Positions 43,772-52,639 are shown, counted from the stretch's first letter. The stretch: DNA of 64,000 nucleotides from Paraglaciecola mesophila KMM 241 (GCF_000315015.1 NZ_BAEP01000060.1:84364-148363); one strand, 5' to 3'. Made by a program: numbers and translations. The notes: a model not told the origin generated them from the sequence alone.

Positions 43772-46015
43772 ATGAAAAAACAATTTTTAGCGGGCGCATT
43801 CTCTCTATGTGCTATGGGCGGGCTGGCTGGTTGTGCCACAAGCTCAGTTTCTAGCACGCAACAAGCCTCAGTCTCTGAGGCCACAATCATGCAGGTCGCT
43901 GACGAGCAGTTATTACAATACGCAGACCCTTTTATTGGCACAGGTGGCCACGGCCATACATTTCCCGGCGCAGTGGTGCCTTTTGGTATGGTGCAACTAA
44001 GCCCTGATAACCCTTCTAAAGGCTGGGACTGGACATCCGGTTATAACTACAGTGACAACCAGTTACTTGGTTTTAGCCATACGCATTTATCTGGTACTGG
44101 TGTCGGTGACTTGCTTGATGTGCTAGTGATGCCGTTTCGTGGTGATTACAAAAACCGTCGTGATAATGAGCTAAAGCATGTGGTTAGTGAGTATTCACAT
44201 TCTGATGAAAGTGCCTCACCTGGCTACTACCAAGTGGGGTTACCTCAAGAGCAGGTTAACGCCGAGCTTACGGCGACCGAACGCACCGGTGTTCATCGTT
44301 ACACCTTTTCAGGCCAAGAAGACGCAAAAGTATTAATCGATTTAGGCTATGCCCAGAACTACGATAAATCTGTGGCTACCTTTATGCGTGTAATCGACGA
44401 TAGCACCTTAGTGGGCTATCGCATTTCAACCGGCTGGAGTGACTACCAGCCTGTGTATTTTGTTGCCCAGTTCAACCAACCTTTTGCACACCAGTTTTAC
44501 AAAGAAGGCGAAGCTCAAGCTGGCCCGTTCATCAACGCGGATAAAAGCGAAGTAGTGCTTAACTTCGGTGACATTGCTGACAAGGCTTTAGTGGCAAAAG
44601 TAGGTATTTCTTACGTTAGTATTGATGGAGCGAAGCAAAACCTAGCGGCAGAGGTCGCTGATTTTGATTTCGATAATACCAAGCGTCAAGCACAAGCACT
44701 TTGGGCGGCTCAATTAGGCAAGTTTAAAGTCACTGATGATAACGAGCAGGCTAAGCGTAAGTTCTATACGGCTTTGTACCATTCGTTTTTAGCGCCCCAA
44801 ACGTTTAATGACGTTAATGGTAGTTATTTCGGTGCCGATGGCAGCGCCCACAATAGTCAGCAATTCAAGCGTTACTCCTTGTTCTCGTTGTGGGATACGT
44901 TTCGCGCATTACACCCGTTATTGACCATCTCTAATGGTGAGCGCGTCAATGACATGGTCAGCTCGATGGTGGCCTTTTATGAAGAAACTGGCTTATTGCC
45001 TTCGTGGGATTTAATGGCCAATGAAACTGACGTGATGATCGGCTATCACGCAGTACCAGTGATAGTGGATGCATACTTTAAAGGTTTGACTGATGTAGAC
45101 CCTGAATTGCTATTTCAAGCGTTGAAAGCCTCAGCGATGCAAGCGCGCTTTGGTATCGATCTATTCGCCAAGTATGGTTATGTACCCTCTGACTTAGAAG
45201 TAGAAGCCGTATCGAAAACCCTAGAATATGCCTTTGATGACTGGGCTATTGCCCGTATGGCTAAAGCCCTTAATAAAGATGCCGACTATGCCTACTTCAC
45301 GCAACGCGCTGAGTCCTATAAAACCTTGTTTGATAAACAAACCGGCTTTATGCGTGGTAAAACCCAGCAGGGAGAATGGGTGAAAAACTTCAGCCCAACC
45401 CATGTAGACCACCGCACCACGGATTACACCGAGGCGAATGCATGGCAGTACACTTGGTTTGTCCCACACGATGTTGAAGGTTTAATAGAATTATTTGGTG
45501 GCGAAGCGCCATTTTTAAATAAGTTAGATACGTTATTTAGTACTGATTCATTTATGGAAGGAGATGTATCACCAGATATATCTGGCTTGATTGGACAGTA
45601 TGCCCACGGTAATGAGCCGGTGCATCACGTGCCTTACATGTATTCCCTGACGTCGCAAAAATGGAAAGGCGAACAGCGCATAAAAGAGATCCGCGAGACC
45701 ATGTATCGCGATAACCCAGATGGGTTATCGGGTAATGACGATGTGGGGCAAATGTCTGCCTGGTACGTCTTTAGCGCACTTGGATTTTACCCACTAAACC
45801 CAGCCGATGGACAGTATGTATTAGGCACCCCGCAGTTTGATTCAGTGCAGATCCAACTGCCAAACGATAAAGCTTTCACCATTAAACGTGTGCACTCTGC
45901 TGAAGACGCTGGTGACTATGTAAAAGAAGCCACACTTGATGGTCAGCCTGTCAATATGAATACCATTAGTCACAGTGACCTGATGCAGGGCGGCGAGCTT
46001 ATATTTACTTTTTAA
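43772..46015 (+). CDS. GH92 exo-alpha-mannosidase lipoprotein (copy 4, alpha1,2-type motif)
   Basis: 747 residues. Lipoprotein signal ends LAGC (Cys21). N-terminal YADPFIGTGGHGHTFPGAVV and GWDWTSGYNYSDN with FSHTHLSGTG; catalytic domain with TEANAWQYTWFVPHD and LSGNDDVGQMSAWYVFSALGF. Near residue 614 it reads GNEPVHHVPYMY, the same NEPxHH class as copy 2. These two are closer to each other than to copies 1 and 3. It is the only GH92 gene in the rightward unit, followed by a strong terminator. Confidence 0.92.
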   Translation: MKKQFLAGAFSLCAMGGLAGCATSSVSSTQQASVSEATIMQVADEQLLQYADPFIGTGGHGHTFPGAVVPFGMVQLSPDNPSKGWDWTSGYNYSDNQLLGFSHTHLSGTGVGDLLDVLVMPFRGDYKNRRDNELKHVVSEYSHSDESASPGYYQVGLPQEQVNAELTATERTGVHRYTFSGQEDAKVLIDLGYAQNYDKSVATFMRVIDDSTLVGYRISTGWSDYQPVYFVAQFNQPFAHQFYKEGEAQAGPFINADKSEVVLNFGDIADKALVAKVGISYVSIDGAKQNLAAEVADFDFDNTKRQAQALWAAQLGKFKVTDDNEQAKRKFYTALYHSFLAPQTFNDVNGSYFGADGSAHNSQQFKRYSLFSLWDTFRALHPLLTISNGERVNDMVSSMVAFYEETGLLPSWDLMANETDVMIGYHAVPVIVDAYFKGLTDVDPELLFQALKASAMQARFGIDLFAKYGYVPSDLEVEAVSKTLEYAFDDWAIARMAKALNKDADYAYFTQRAESYKTLFDKQTGFMRGKTQQGEWVKNFSPTHVDHRTTDYTEANAWQYTWFVPHDVEGLIELFGGEAPFLNKLDTLFSTDSFMEGDVSPDISGLIGQYAHGNEPVHHVPYMYSLTSQKWKGEQRIKEIRETMYRDNPDGLSGNDDVGQMSAWYVFSALGFYPLNPADGQYVLGTPQFDSVQIQLPNDKAFTIKRVHSAEDAGDYVKEATLDGQPVNMNTISHSDLMQGGELIFTF

Positions 46016-46031
46016 GATTTTGTAATTTAAC

Positions 46032-46060
46032 AAGGTGGCGTTATTCGCCACCTTTTTTTT
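46032..46060 (+). terminator. Rho-independent terminator after GH92 copy 4
   Basis: AAGGTGGCG-TTATT-CGCCACCTT followed by a run of eight or more T, 16 bp after the stop. The deaminase gene begins only about 20 bp later, without room for a normal promoter, so its expression depends on read-through. Confidence 0.88.
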
Positions 46061-46081
46061 AACGATTTTCCGGAGATTCCA

Positions 46082-47077
46082 ATGACTAGTATCATGGCAA
46101 GAGAAGCTGCATCAGCCTCTGAATTGTTAGCTCAGCAACTTATGCTAAACCATGAAAGTTGTGAGCGTATTGCTCAGAAAATACAACTACTTAACCCAAG
46201 CGTAGTGTACATAGTGGCACGAGGTTCGTCAGACCATGCTGGGGTATTTGCTAAATATCTGATTGAAGTGGAGCTGGGTATTCCCGTGGTGGCTGCCGCA
46301 CCTTCCGTGGTGACTGTGTTTCACAAACAACTCAAACTTAACAACGCGTTGGTTATTGGTATTTCTCAGTCTGGGCGCAGCCCGGATATTCTTCAGCATA
46401 TGCAAATGGCGAAAGAGGCTGGGGCGCTGTGCATTGGTTTAGTGAATGATGAATCCTCTCCGTTAGCTAAATTAGTGGACCAGCTACTCCCTTTACGGGT
46501 TGAGCAAGAAGTGGCAGTGGCGGCCACAAAAAGCTATTTGGCATGCTTAAGCGCTCTTCTACAGTTGGTAGCGCATTGTAAGAAAGACTCAGAACTGATG
46601 GTCGCAGTAAGCGAAATTCCTAGGGCTTTGAGTCTTGCTGTTAGTGGGCCCAAGCAATTGCATGCTGACATGTTCAAAGACTGTGATAAATGCATTGTAC
46701 TTGGACGCGGTTTTGGTTATGCCATTGCCAAAGAAGTGGCGTTAAAACTCAAAGAAGTTTGTGCAATTCAAGCTGAGGCGTTTTCTAGTGCGGAGTTTGT
46801 GCACGGCCCTGTGGCACTGGCGCAAAAACCTCTAAAAGTGCTCAGTTTAGGGTTGCTCGATGAGTCCCAAACCGCCCATGAACAACAAATGGATGACGTA
46901 ACTCAGCGCGGGGCGAGTGTGCTGAACATGAATCCATTTCCCGATGATGTGCACCCTAGGCTTGGTGCATTGATGATCATGCAGCGTTTTTATCTTGATA
47001 TTGCTGACATTTCCCTGCAATTGGGTTGTGACCCAGATACGCCACAAGGTCTAAATAAAGTGACGTTAACAGTGTAA
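46082..47077 (+). CDS. NagB-II-type glucosamine-6-phosphate deaminase (two SIS domains)
   Basis: 331-residue cytoplasmic protein with two SIS sugar-isomerase domains and no glutaminase domain, unlike GlmS. Key segments: YIVARGSSDHAGVFAKYL and GISQSGRSPDIL in the first, FGYAIAKEVALKLKEVC and SSAEFVHGPVALAQ in the second. This matches the isomerising deaminase NagB-II used by Shewanella and relatives instead of NagB, giving fructose-6-P and ammonia from GlcN-6-P. The SD CGGAGA precedes ATG 46082. It ends the GlcNAc branch of the locus; NagA, needed between the kinase and this enzyme, is not in the window. Confidence 0.87.
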   Translation: MTSIMAREAASASELLAQQLMLNHESCERIAQKIQLLNPSVVYIVARGSSDHAGVFAKYLIEVELGIPVVAAAPSVVTVFHKQLKLNNALVIGISQSGRSPDILQHMQMAKEAGALCIGLVNDESSPLAKLVDQLLPLRVEQEVAVAATKSYLACLSALLQLVAHCKKDSELMVAVSEIPRALSLAVSGPKQLHADMFKDCDKCIVLGRGFGYAIAKEVALKLKEVCAIQAEAFSSAEFVHGPVALAQKPLKVLSLGLLDESQTAHEQQMDDVTQRGASVLNMNPFPDDVHPRLGALMIMQRFYLDIADISLQLGCDPDTPQGLNKVTLTV

Positions 47078-47448
47078 GGTAAATCGTGCTTACTGCGGTT
47101 GAACTCGGTAAGCACAGGTCTCTGTTTTAAATACTCTTATTGAGTGATGCTTGTTTAGGTTATAAACATTCTTATGAAGTTAAAGACGTAAAACTCGTTT
47201 TTTGTTGCGATCTCATCCTACCTTTGATCTCCTAACGTATTGTCAGCGATATATATTTTCATTTTTAAGTGTTATTTATTTACCGGTTTGTGCTATGTTT
47301 TTTGTAACAGGGATTTATAGTTAAGGGATGAAAGTTTATACCTAAGTTCGGTTAGCTATACCTGTGATGGCTAGATATTTGTTACAAAATCTATACCTTA
47401 GCCGCTCCGAAAATTTACCTTCGTAACAATCCACTAATGGTGAATATC
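47078..47448. other. 371-bp intergenic region before the PstS-like gene
   Basis: No gene is seen. A hairpin GTGCTTAC/GTAAGCAC (47086-47115) after the deaminase stop could be a weak terminator. Further on, TATACC(T/TT)AG-like words recur (near 47338, 47357 and 47391), and TTTGTAACA with its inverse TGTTACAAA flanks an 80-bp stretch (about 47300-47388). These may be regulator sites for the porin operon; none matches a clear Pho box. Confidence 0.4.
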
Positions 47449-47874
47449 ATGTTGAAACACACTTTAAAAAAATTGTCTCTAACCGCAATCATATTGTTTG
47501 GTAGCGCTTCAGTGTTCGCTGAAGTCGTTATTGTGGTGCATCCATCTAATAGCGCTAGCATTGATGCAAAATCGGCTCAGCGAATTTTCCTTGGAAAAGA
47601 GAAGAAATTCTCTACAGGTAAGGAAGCCATTCCTATTAACCAAGTTGCAGGCACTGCAAGTCGCGATGCGTTTGACAACGGCACCCTAGGTAGAAACTCT
47701 GCTCAGGTATCCGCTTATTGGTCAAAGTTGGTCTTTACTGGAAAGGGCATACCTCCTAAAGAGGTGGCAGATGACGCTGCTGTAATCGCTATTGTTTCGT
47801 CAAACGCGGATGCTATCGGATACGTCGACAGTGGCGCTGCTGATGCCTCTGTAAAAACAATCCCACTGAACTAA
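47449..47874 (+). CDS. Small periplasmic PstS-like protein
   Basis: 141 residues: signal peptide (MLKHTLKKLSLTAIILFGSA, cleavage near VFA) and a single lobe resembling phosphate-binding proteins, with VHPSNSASIDAKSAQRIFLG and INQVAGTASRDAFDNGTLGR. It is about half the length of true PstS, so it cannot form the normal two-lobed trap. The start is ATG 47449 after GGTGA; ATG 47437 has no SD. It lies 16 bp before an OprP-type porin gene, and the two probably work together in anion or phosphate uptake. Function inferred. Confidence 0.75.
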   Translation: MLKHTLKKLSLTAIILFGSASVFAEVVIVVHPSNSASIDAKSAQRIFLGKEKKFSTGKEAIPINQVAGTASRDAFDNGTLGRNSAQVSAYWSKLVFTGKGIPPKEVADDAAVIAIVSSNADAIGYVDSGAADASVKTIPLN

Positions 47875-47890
47875 TTACAAGGATTCCATT

Positions 47891-49009
47891 ATGAAAAATT
47901 TGAGTAAAACAATAGTATTGCTAACATCTTTGGGATTTGGTTGTGCCGCAAATGCAGAATTAAGAATTAACGGTTTCGCGAACTTAGTCGGCGGGATTAC
48001 CAGCAGCGACGACACCTTATATGGTTACGATGATAAAATCTCTTTTAGCGAAGATAGCTTATTTGCGATTCAGTTAAGTGGTGATATCAACGACAAAATG
48101 ACCGCAACGGGTCAAATAGTGGCCCGTGGGTCTGAAGACTATGATCCTGAATTTGAATGGGCTTACATTACTTATCAGGCAACTGATAACGTATCTATTT
48201 CTGCGGGACGTTTACGTATACCACTCTTTCGTTACTCGTCTTCTCTAGATGTTGGTTACTCTTACCATTGGATTTCACCACCTCAATCGGTTTATGACGT
48301 TACTTTTAACAACTTGGATGGTTTACGCGTTGATTACAGTAATTATGCTGGTGACTGGGAGTATAATATCCAGTTGGCAGCAGGTACTTATGAAAACACT
48401 ACTGACGTATATAAAATTGAAGGACGCGATACTGTCGCTTTAACTGCGGAGGCTGCTTATGAATTTTTCAAAGTTAGGGCAGTGTATGGGCGGGCTAAAA
48501 CCTCCATTGATGTGTTTGGCTTAGAAGGCGCTTTTGCTGCATTTGAGCAAGTGCTACCTACAAAGCTTTACAACGATTTAGAAGCTGTTGATGACACGGG
48601 AGTTTTCTTGGGCTTAGGGCTCGAATACGATACATTTGATTGGTTTGTTAGCGGTGAAATAACTAGCGTTGATACTGAAAAGTCATATATTAAAGAAGAT
48701 ATTGCATACTTCTTAACCGCTGGTTTAAGAATAGGTAAATTCACTCCGTCAATCACTTATGAAGTAAAAGAAAGTGATGATGGGGTTAAATTTACGGACC
48801 AAATAAGTCAGCTACCGGCGGCACTTCAAGCACAAGTCATTGGTGTTCAGGCCGCGTTTGATGATGATGAACAAGCTGTAACATTAGGCCTTCGTTATGA
48901 CTATGCGACTAATGTGGCTCTTAAAGCGGAAGTGACTAGGTACACTGACGATTTATACGAAAATAGCGATGCGAACCTCTTGAGATTCGCAGTAAATTAT
49001 ATTTTTTAA
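47891..49009 (+). CDS. OprO/OprP-like outer-membrane porin
   Basis: 372 residues with a signal peptide ending NAE, followed by a beta-barrel pattern of alternating residues: EFEWAYITYQATDNVSISAG, LRIPLFRYSSS, SYHWISPPQSVYD and the end LRFAVNYIF with terminal Phe. The RLRIPLFRYSS and porin_O_P-like middle point to the phosphate/pyrophosphate-selective type. It follows the PstS-like gene by 16 bp and is closed by a strong terminator. Substrate is inferred from family and neighbour. Confidence 0.75.
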   Translation: MKNLSKTIVLLTSLGFGCAANAELRINGFANLVGGITSSDDTLYGYDDKISFSEDSLFAIQLSGDINDKMTATGQIVARGSEDYDPEFEWAYITYQATDNVSISAGRLRIPLFRYSSSLDVGYSYHWISPPQSVYDVTFNNLDGLRVDYSNYAGDWEYNIQLAAGTYENTTDVYKIEGRDTVALTAEAAYEFFKVRAVYGRAKTSIDVFGLEGAFAAFEQVLPTKLYNDLEAVDDTGVFLGLGLEYDTFDWFVSGEITSVDTEKSYIKEDIAYFLTAGLRIGKFTPSITYEVKESDDGVKFTDQISQLPAALQAQVIGVQAAFDDDEQAVTLGLRYDYATNVALKAEVTRYTDDLYENSDANLLRFAVNYIF

Positions 49010-49024
49010 AAGCTAGTTAGTTAC

Positions 49025-49052
49025 AAAAAACGCCTCTTCTGAGGCGTTTTTT
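49025..49052 (+). terminator. Rho-independent terminator of the porin operon
   Basis: AAAAAACGCCTC-TTCT-GAGGCGTTTTTT, a 12-bp stem with T run, 15 bp after the stop. Its symmetry lets it work in both directions. Confidence 0.92.
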
Positions 49053-49210
49053 ATGAAGGCAAAAATTAGAACTTTTGGCGAGATATTTAATCGATTCATT
49101 AAAAAAGTAAGCGCTAGGAGAGGGCATGCCCGACAGCTACTTACTTATGACAAACGAATTGATATACTAAGTTCATTAGCCCTTGCAAACTGGAATGCAT
49201 ACAAGCCTCA

Positions 49211-50272
49211 ATGCCTCAACCTGCCTCTTCGTTATATTCACCAGTAAACCTTGAATCGGATGAATTAAAACCCTCTCATGGGGAAATTGCAAAAAGCGCA
49301 TTCACGGCGCCTTGGTGGGCGAAGAATCGTCATATTCAAACTATTTGGCCACGTTTTTTTCAGCTACGATTAAAGATTCATTGGTATAAAGAGCGCTTGA
49401 TTTTACCTGATGGCGATTTCGTGAATTTAGCCTGGGCAGGCGATAGAAGTAACATCGATAGCAGCACAGGTTTAGTGGTGGTTTTTCATGGTTTAGAGGG
49501 CTCGAACAAATCCCATTATGCGAATGACATGACGGCGAACTTAGTTGGACAAGGTTATGTGGTGGTATTGATGCATTTCCGTGGTTGCGGCGGCGAGCAC
49601 AATACCTTACCCAGAGCCTATCATTCTGGCGAGACACAAGATGCATGGTATTTGCTGAATTGGCTTACTGAGCTTTACCCGAACGTTTCGAAAGTGGCAA
49701 TGGGCTTTTCGCTCGGTGCGAATATGCTGCTGAAATTGTTAGGTGAACGGCCACAGCAAACCATTCTACGCGCTGGCATCGCTATTTCGCCGCCATTTAA
49801 ATTGGCGGAGTGTTCACTCAGTATCAATCAGGGTATGTCCCGCATGTATCAGTCGTATTTACTGAAAAGTATGGTTAATAACCTTGTCGATAAAATGCGT
49901 ACGGTGGATTACTCGGACCACCTAGAAATAGATGATGTAAAGGCACGTAGCATCAAGAGCTTTAAAGAGTTCGACCAACATGTTACCGCGCCATTACACG
50001 GTTTTGAGAGTGCTGATGATTACTACGAAAAATGCAGTGCGATCAATTTTATGCAAACCATCGCGACACCCACACTGATCATACACGCTAAAGATGATCC
50101 CTTTATGAGCGAGACCGTGTTGCCTACTGAGCAGGACCTTTCGCCTTCGGTACGCCTTGAATTGAGTGACAATGGGGGCCATGTAGGGTTCATGCAAGGT
50201 ACGCCGTGGCGCCCAGTTATTTGGATGCAAAAGCGTGTTAATCAATACTTTCAGGAGATTTTGCGCGATTAA
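49211..50272 (+). CDS. yheT: YheT-family alpha/beta hydrolase
   Basis: 353-residue hydrolase of the YheT/ABHD group. Conserved parts are [42 protein letters not shown] and [19 protein letters not shown]. The catalytic triad is visible: Ser in GFSLGAN, Asp in HAKDDPF and His in NGGHVGF. Substrate unknown, probably a lipid or short ester. It is followed by yheU 20 bp later, as in E. coli, but yheS, its usual upstream neighbour, is about 34 kb away. Confidence 0.9.
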   Translation: MPQPASSLYSPVNLESDELKPSHGEIAKSAFTAPWWAKNRHIQTIWPRFFQLRLKIHWYKERLILPDGDFVNLAWAGDRSNIDSSTGLVVVFHGLEGSNKSHYANDMTANLVGQGYVVVLMHFRGCGGEHNTLPRAYHSGETQDAWYLLNWLTELYPNVSKVAMGFSLGANMLLKLLGERPQQTILRAGIAISPPFKLAECSLSINQGMSRMYQSYLLKSMVNNLVDKMRTVDYSDHLEIDDVKARSIKSFKEFDQHVTAPLHGFESADDYYEKCSAINFMQTIATPTLIIHAKDDPFMSETVLPTEQDLSPSVRLELSDNGGHVGFMQGTPWRPVIWMQKRVNQYFQEILRD

Positions 50273-50292
50273 GTGCAAAGCGAAATTGTTTT

Positions 50293-50529
50293 ATGATTAT
50301 ACCCATTAATGAAGTCAGCCCAGATGCGTTAAGCAGTCTGATTGAGGGTTTTGTGCTGCGAGAAGGCACTGAGTACGGTGAAGCCGATTGTAGCTTAACG
50401 GATAAGGTTGAACAGGTGCGGGCTCAGCTATCGTCTGGTGAGGCGTTGCTGGTCTACTCAGAGTTGCATGAAACAGTGAATATTATCCCCAAAGATCAGC
50501 TGGGGCTGATCGATGAGGAAACAGAATAA
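50293..50529 (+). CDS. yheU: YheU-family protein
   Basis: 78-residue acidic protein of the UPF0270/YheU family, with [20 protein letters not shown] at the N-terminus and the EGTEYG and [15 protein letters not shown] segments. Function unknown. It follows yheT by 20 bp in the same order as in enterobacteria. Confidence 0.9.
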   Translation: MIIPINEVSPDALSSLIEGFVLREGTEYGEADCSLTDKVEQVRAQLSSGEALLVYSELHETVNIIPKDQLGLIDEETE

Positions 50530-50552
50530 GCGTTTTTCATTGCTTTCATTAA

Positions 50553-51149
50553 CTACATCAATTCGATAAAAGTTAAGTTGAATGTGACCGGCACATTAGG
50601 GCTTATGCTGGACAGGCCCGCCACATTTTGTAGCCAATCAATACCTTCTTGTAAGCCGTAATCCCCTGCGCTAATCATGACAGGTTGCACGCTGGTCGCA
50701 ACAAAGCGGTTGTGATCGGTTTTAGTTACTTGCACTTTTACTTCAATGTCCTTGTGTTGCCCTAGTACACTCAACTTAGCGGGGATGGTGAAGGTGCCGG
50801 CTTGGCCTTTAGTAAACGCGACGATTTCTTTTGGCAGGCTAGCGGTTAGCATTGCTTTAGGAAAGTTCTCGACCATGAACAGCTTTTCGCGCATACGCGA
50901 GTTACGAATATCAATGCCGGTTTCTACTGATGCTAAATCGATATCAACCGATAATTCACCTGCACTGGTTAGTGAGCCGCTCAGATTGGAAAAATGATGA
51001 ATTTCACTGACTTTAATATTCTTGGTGGAAATGAAATTTAACTGAGAATCTTTATTAAGAAGCTGCCAATCGGCAGAAGCACTAGCACATACGAGTAGGC
51101 TGGAAAAAGCGACCAGTTTCAGAAACGTGGCATTTTTACTAAGGGTCAT
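50553..51149 (-). CDS. YceI-family periplasmic protein
   Basis: 198 residues: signal peptide ending ASASA and a lipocalin-like YceI fold that binds isoprenoid-type lipids in known structures. Segments seen: WQLLNKDSQLNFISTKNIK, DLASVETGIDIRNSRMREKLF and the lid-like NFPKAMLTAS. The start is ATG 51149 after GGAGATACC; longer frames lack a signal. The ATG overlaps the cysQ stop by 4 bp, so translation is coupled. The ligand is not known. Confidence 0.85.
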   Translation of the reverse strand: MTLSKNATFLKLVAFSSLLVCASASADWQLLNKDSQLNFISTKNIKVSEIHHFSNLSGSLTSAGELSVDIDLASVETGIDIRNSRMREKLFMVENFPKAMLTASLPKEIVAFTKGQAGTFTIPAKLSVLGQHKDIEVKVQVTKTDHNRFVATSVQPVMISAGDYGLQEGIDWLQNVAGLSSISPNVPVTFNLTFIELM

Positions 51150-51982
51150 TCGGTATCTCCTGTGGTGTATTTCACTATGGTTTGCCAATTTACTCGTTGA
51201 TCGCCCATGACAATAAAGTCTGGGTTGGTAACAGAATCGCGTTCGTTGTAACTTAAGGAAGAAAAGTCGTGGGCCAGTATACTGCCTCCTGCTTCGCTGA
51301 CGATACACTGTGAAGCGCCGGTGTCCCACTCGCCAGTAATGCCTAAGCGCAAGAATACATCTGCTTTACCTTCTGCGATAAAGCACGATTTTAGCGAGCA
51401 ACTGCCCGTAGGATAGGTTTGATAAGTACGGTGGTCACTCATGCTGCGCATAACATTTTCCCGCGCTTGGCGGCGGCTTATAGCAATCATCACGGCATCG
51501 TTTTCGGGATCAACGAATTTTCGCACAAATATCTGCTTGTTCTCTGATTCGCTCTCTTTAAAAGCCCCATTATCTTTTGATGCAAAATAAAGCGTCTCCC
51601 CCGGAGGCCAATAAATCACGCCAATGATGGGTTGGTTGTTTTCTACTAGCGCGATATTCACAGCAAAATCACCGCTTCTGGCAATAAACTCTTGGGTACC
51701 GTCGATAGGATCAATTAACCAGTAACGTTGCCAATCTTTGCGCTCGGCTAGTGTACCGTTCTCTGATTCTTCTGACATGATAGGAATATGCGGTGTCTCG
51801 CGCTGCAAAATGGCTAAAATAACTTCATTTGCCTTATAGTCAGCAGAGGTGACTGGTGAGTCATCGTCTTTCTGATAGCTTTTAAAGTCACCACTGTCAT
51901 AGATTTCCATTACCACTTTGCCAGCTTCTTTGGCTGCGGTTTTAGCGATGTCGAGTAATGCAGATATTTGGTCGGTAGACAT
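51146..51982 (-). CDS. cysQ: CysQ, 3'(2'),5'-bisphosphate nucleotidase
   Basis: Hydrolyses PAP to AMP, protecting sulfate assimilation. The 278 residues carry the FIG/IMPase-family metal sites: EESE near residue 70, DPIDGTQEF near 90 and WDTGASQCIVSEAGG near 223. The start is ATG 51982 after AAGGAAC; a GTG six codons upstream is less likely. It overlaps nudE by one base. The nudE-cysQ-YceI chain is a compact operon. Confidence 0.9.
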   Translation of the reverse strand: MSTDQISALLDIAKTAAKEAGKVVMEIYDSGDFKSYQKDDDSPVTSADYKANEVILAILQRETPHIPIMSEESENGTLAERKDWQRYWLIDPIDGTQEFIARSGDFAVNIALVENNQPIIGVIYWPPGETLYFASKDNGAFKESESENKQIFVRKFVDPENDAVMIAISRRQARENVMRSMSDHRTYQTYPTGSCSLKSCFIAEGKADVFLRLGITGEWDTGASQCIVSEAGGSILAHDFSSLSYNERDSVTNPDFIVMGDQRVNWQTIVKYTTGDTE

Positions 51983-52545
51983 TATTGTTCCTTTAACCAC
52001 TTTTGGGCCAGAAAAAGAGCTGTAATACAGCGGGCTTCAACGAAATCTTCACGGGCTAATAGGCCATCGAGGTCGTTAATGGACCACGTAATGACGTCTA
52101 AAGGCTCTGGTTCATCGCCAGGTAAGGTTCTTTCATACAAATCTTGAGCAACGAAAATATCCATACGCGCGTTAAAAAATGCAGGGGCCATACTGACGTT
52201 CTGTAGGTAATGTAGCGTATGTGCACCGAAACCGACTTCTTCTTTAAGTTCACGGTTGGCTGCTTCGTTGGGCTCTTCACCAGGGTCAATTAAGCCTTTA
52301 GGAAAGCCCAACTGATAAGAGTGCGTGCCTGCAGCATATTCGCGGACTAATAGAAACTCATGCTCATTGATAAAAGGTACAATCATTACGGCACCACGCC
52401 CACCGCCGACCATGCGTTCGAATGTGCGCAATTCGCCATTAGAAAACTCTAGATCAATTTGCTCAACGGTGAATAAACCGCTTTTGGCTACGGTACGTCG
52501 CTGGTGAATTTGTGGAAGTGTTTTGTTGGGGTCTATTTTGCTCAT
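51982..52545 (-). CDS. nudE: NudE, ADP-compounds Nudix hydrolase
   Basis: 187-residue Nudix hydrolase, which in E. coli acts on NADH, Ap3A and ADP-ribose. The Nudix box is complete: GLIDPGEEPNEAANRELKEE followed by VG. The N-terminal QIDLEFSNGELRTFERM and AAGTHSYQLGFPKG segments fit NudE. It is first in the nudE-cysQ-YceI operon and divergent from yrfG. Confidence 0.9.
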   Translation of the reverse strand: MSKIDPNKTLPQIHQRRTVAKSGLFTVEQIDLEFSNGELRTFERMVGGGRGAVMIVPFINEHEFLLVREYAAGTHSYQLGFPKGLIDPGEEPNEAANRELKEEVGFGAHTLHYLQNVSMAPAFFNARMDIFVAQDLYERTLPGDEPEPLDVITWSINDLDGLLAREDFVEARCITALFLAQKWLKEQ

Positions 52546-52639
52546 CTACCTATCACGTTATCATAGCCTCACTAATTCCATCAATGATGCGTAAACTACT
52601 GTAACTACGAATATAACGTTTAACTTAAGGACTTGCCAC

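Noticed and set aside
49053..49247. 64-residue frame before yheT
   Set aside because: Its ATG starts directly after the T tract of the porin terminator with no SD, and its 3' end overlaps the yheT start.
50553..51329. Long version of the YceI gene (258 residues)
   Set aside because: The first 60 residues are arginine-rich nonsense overlapping cysQ; the ATG at 51149 has an SD and opens a clear signal peptide.
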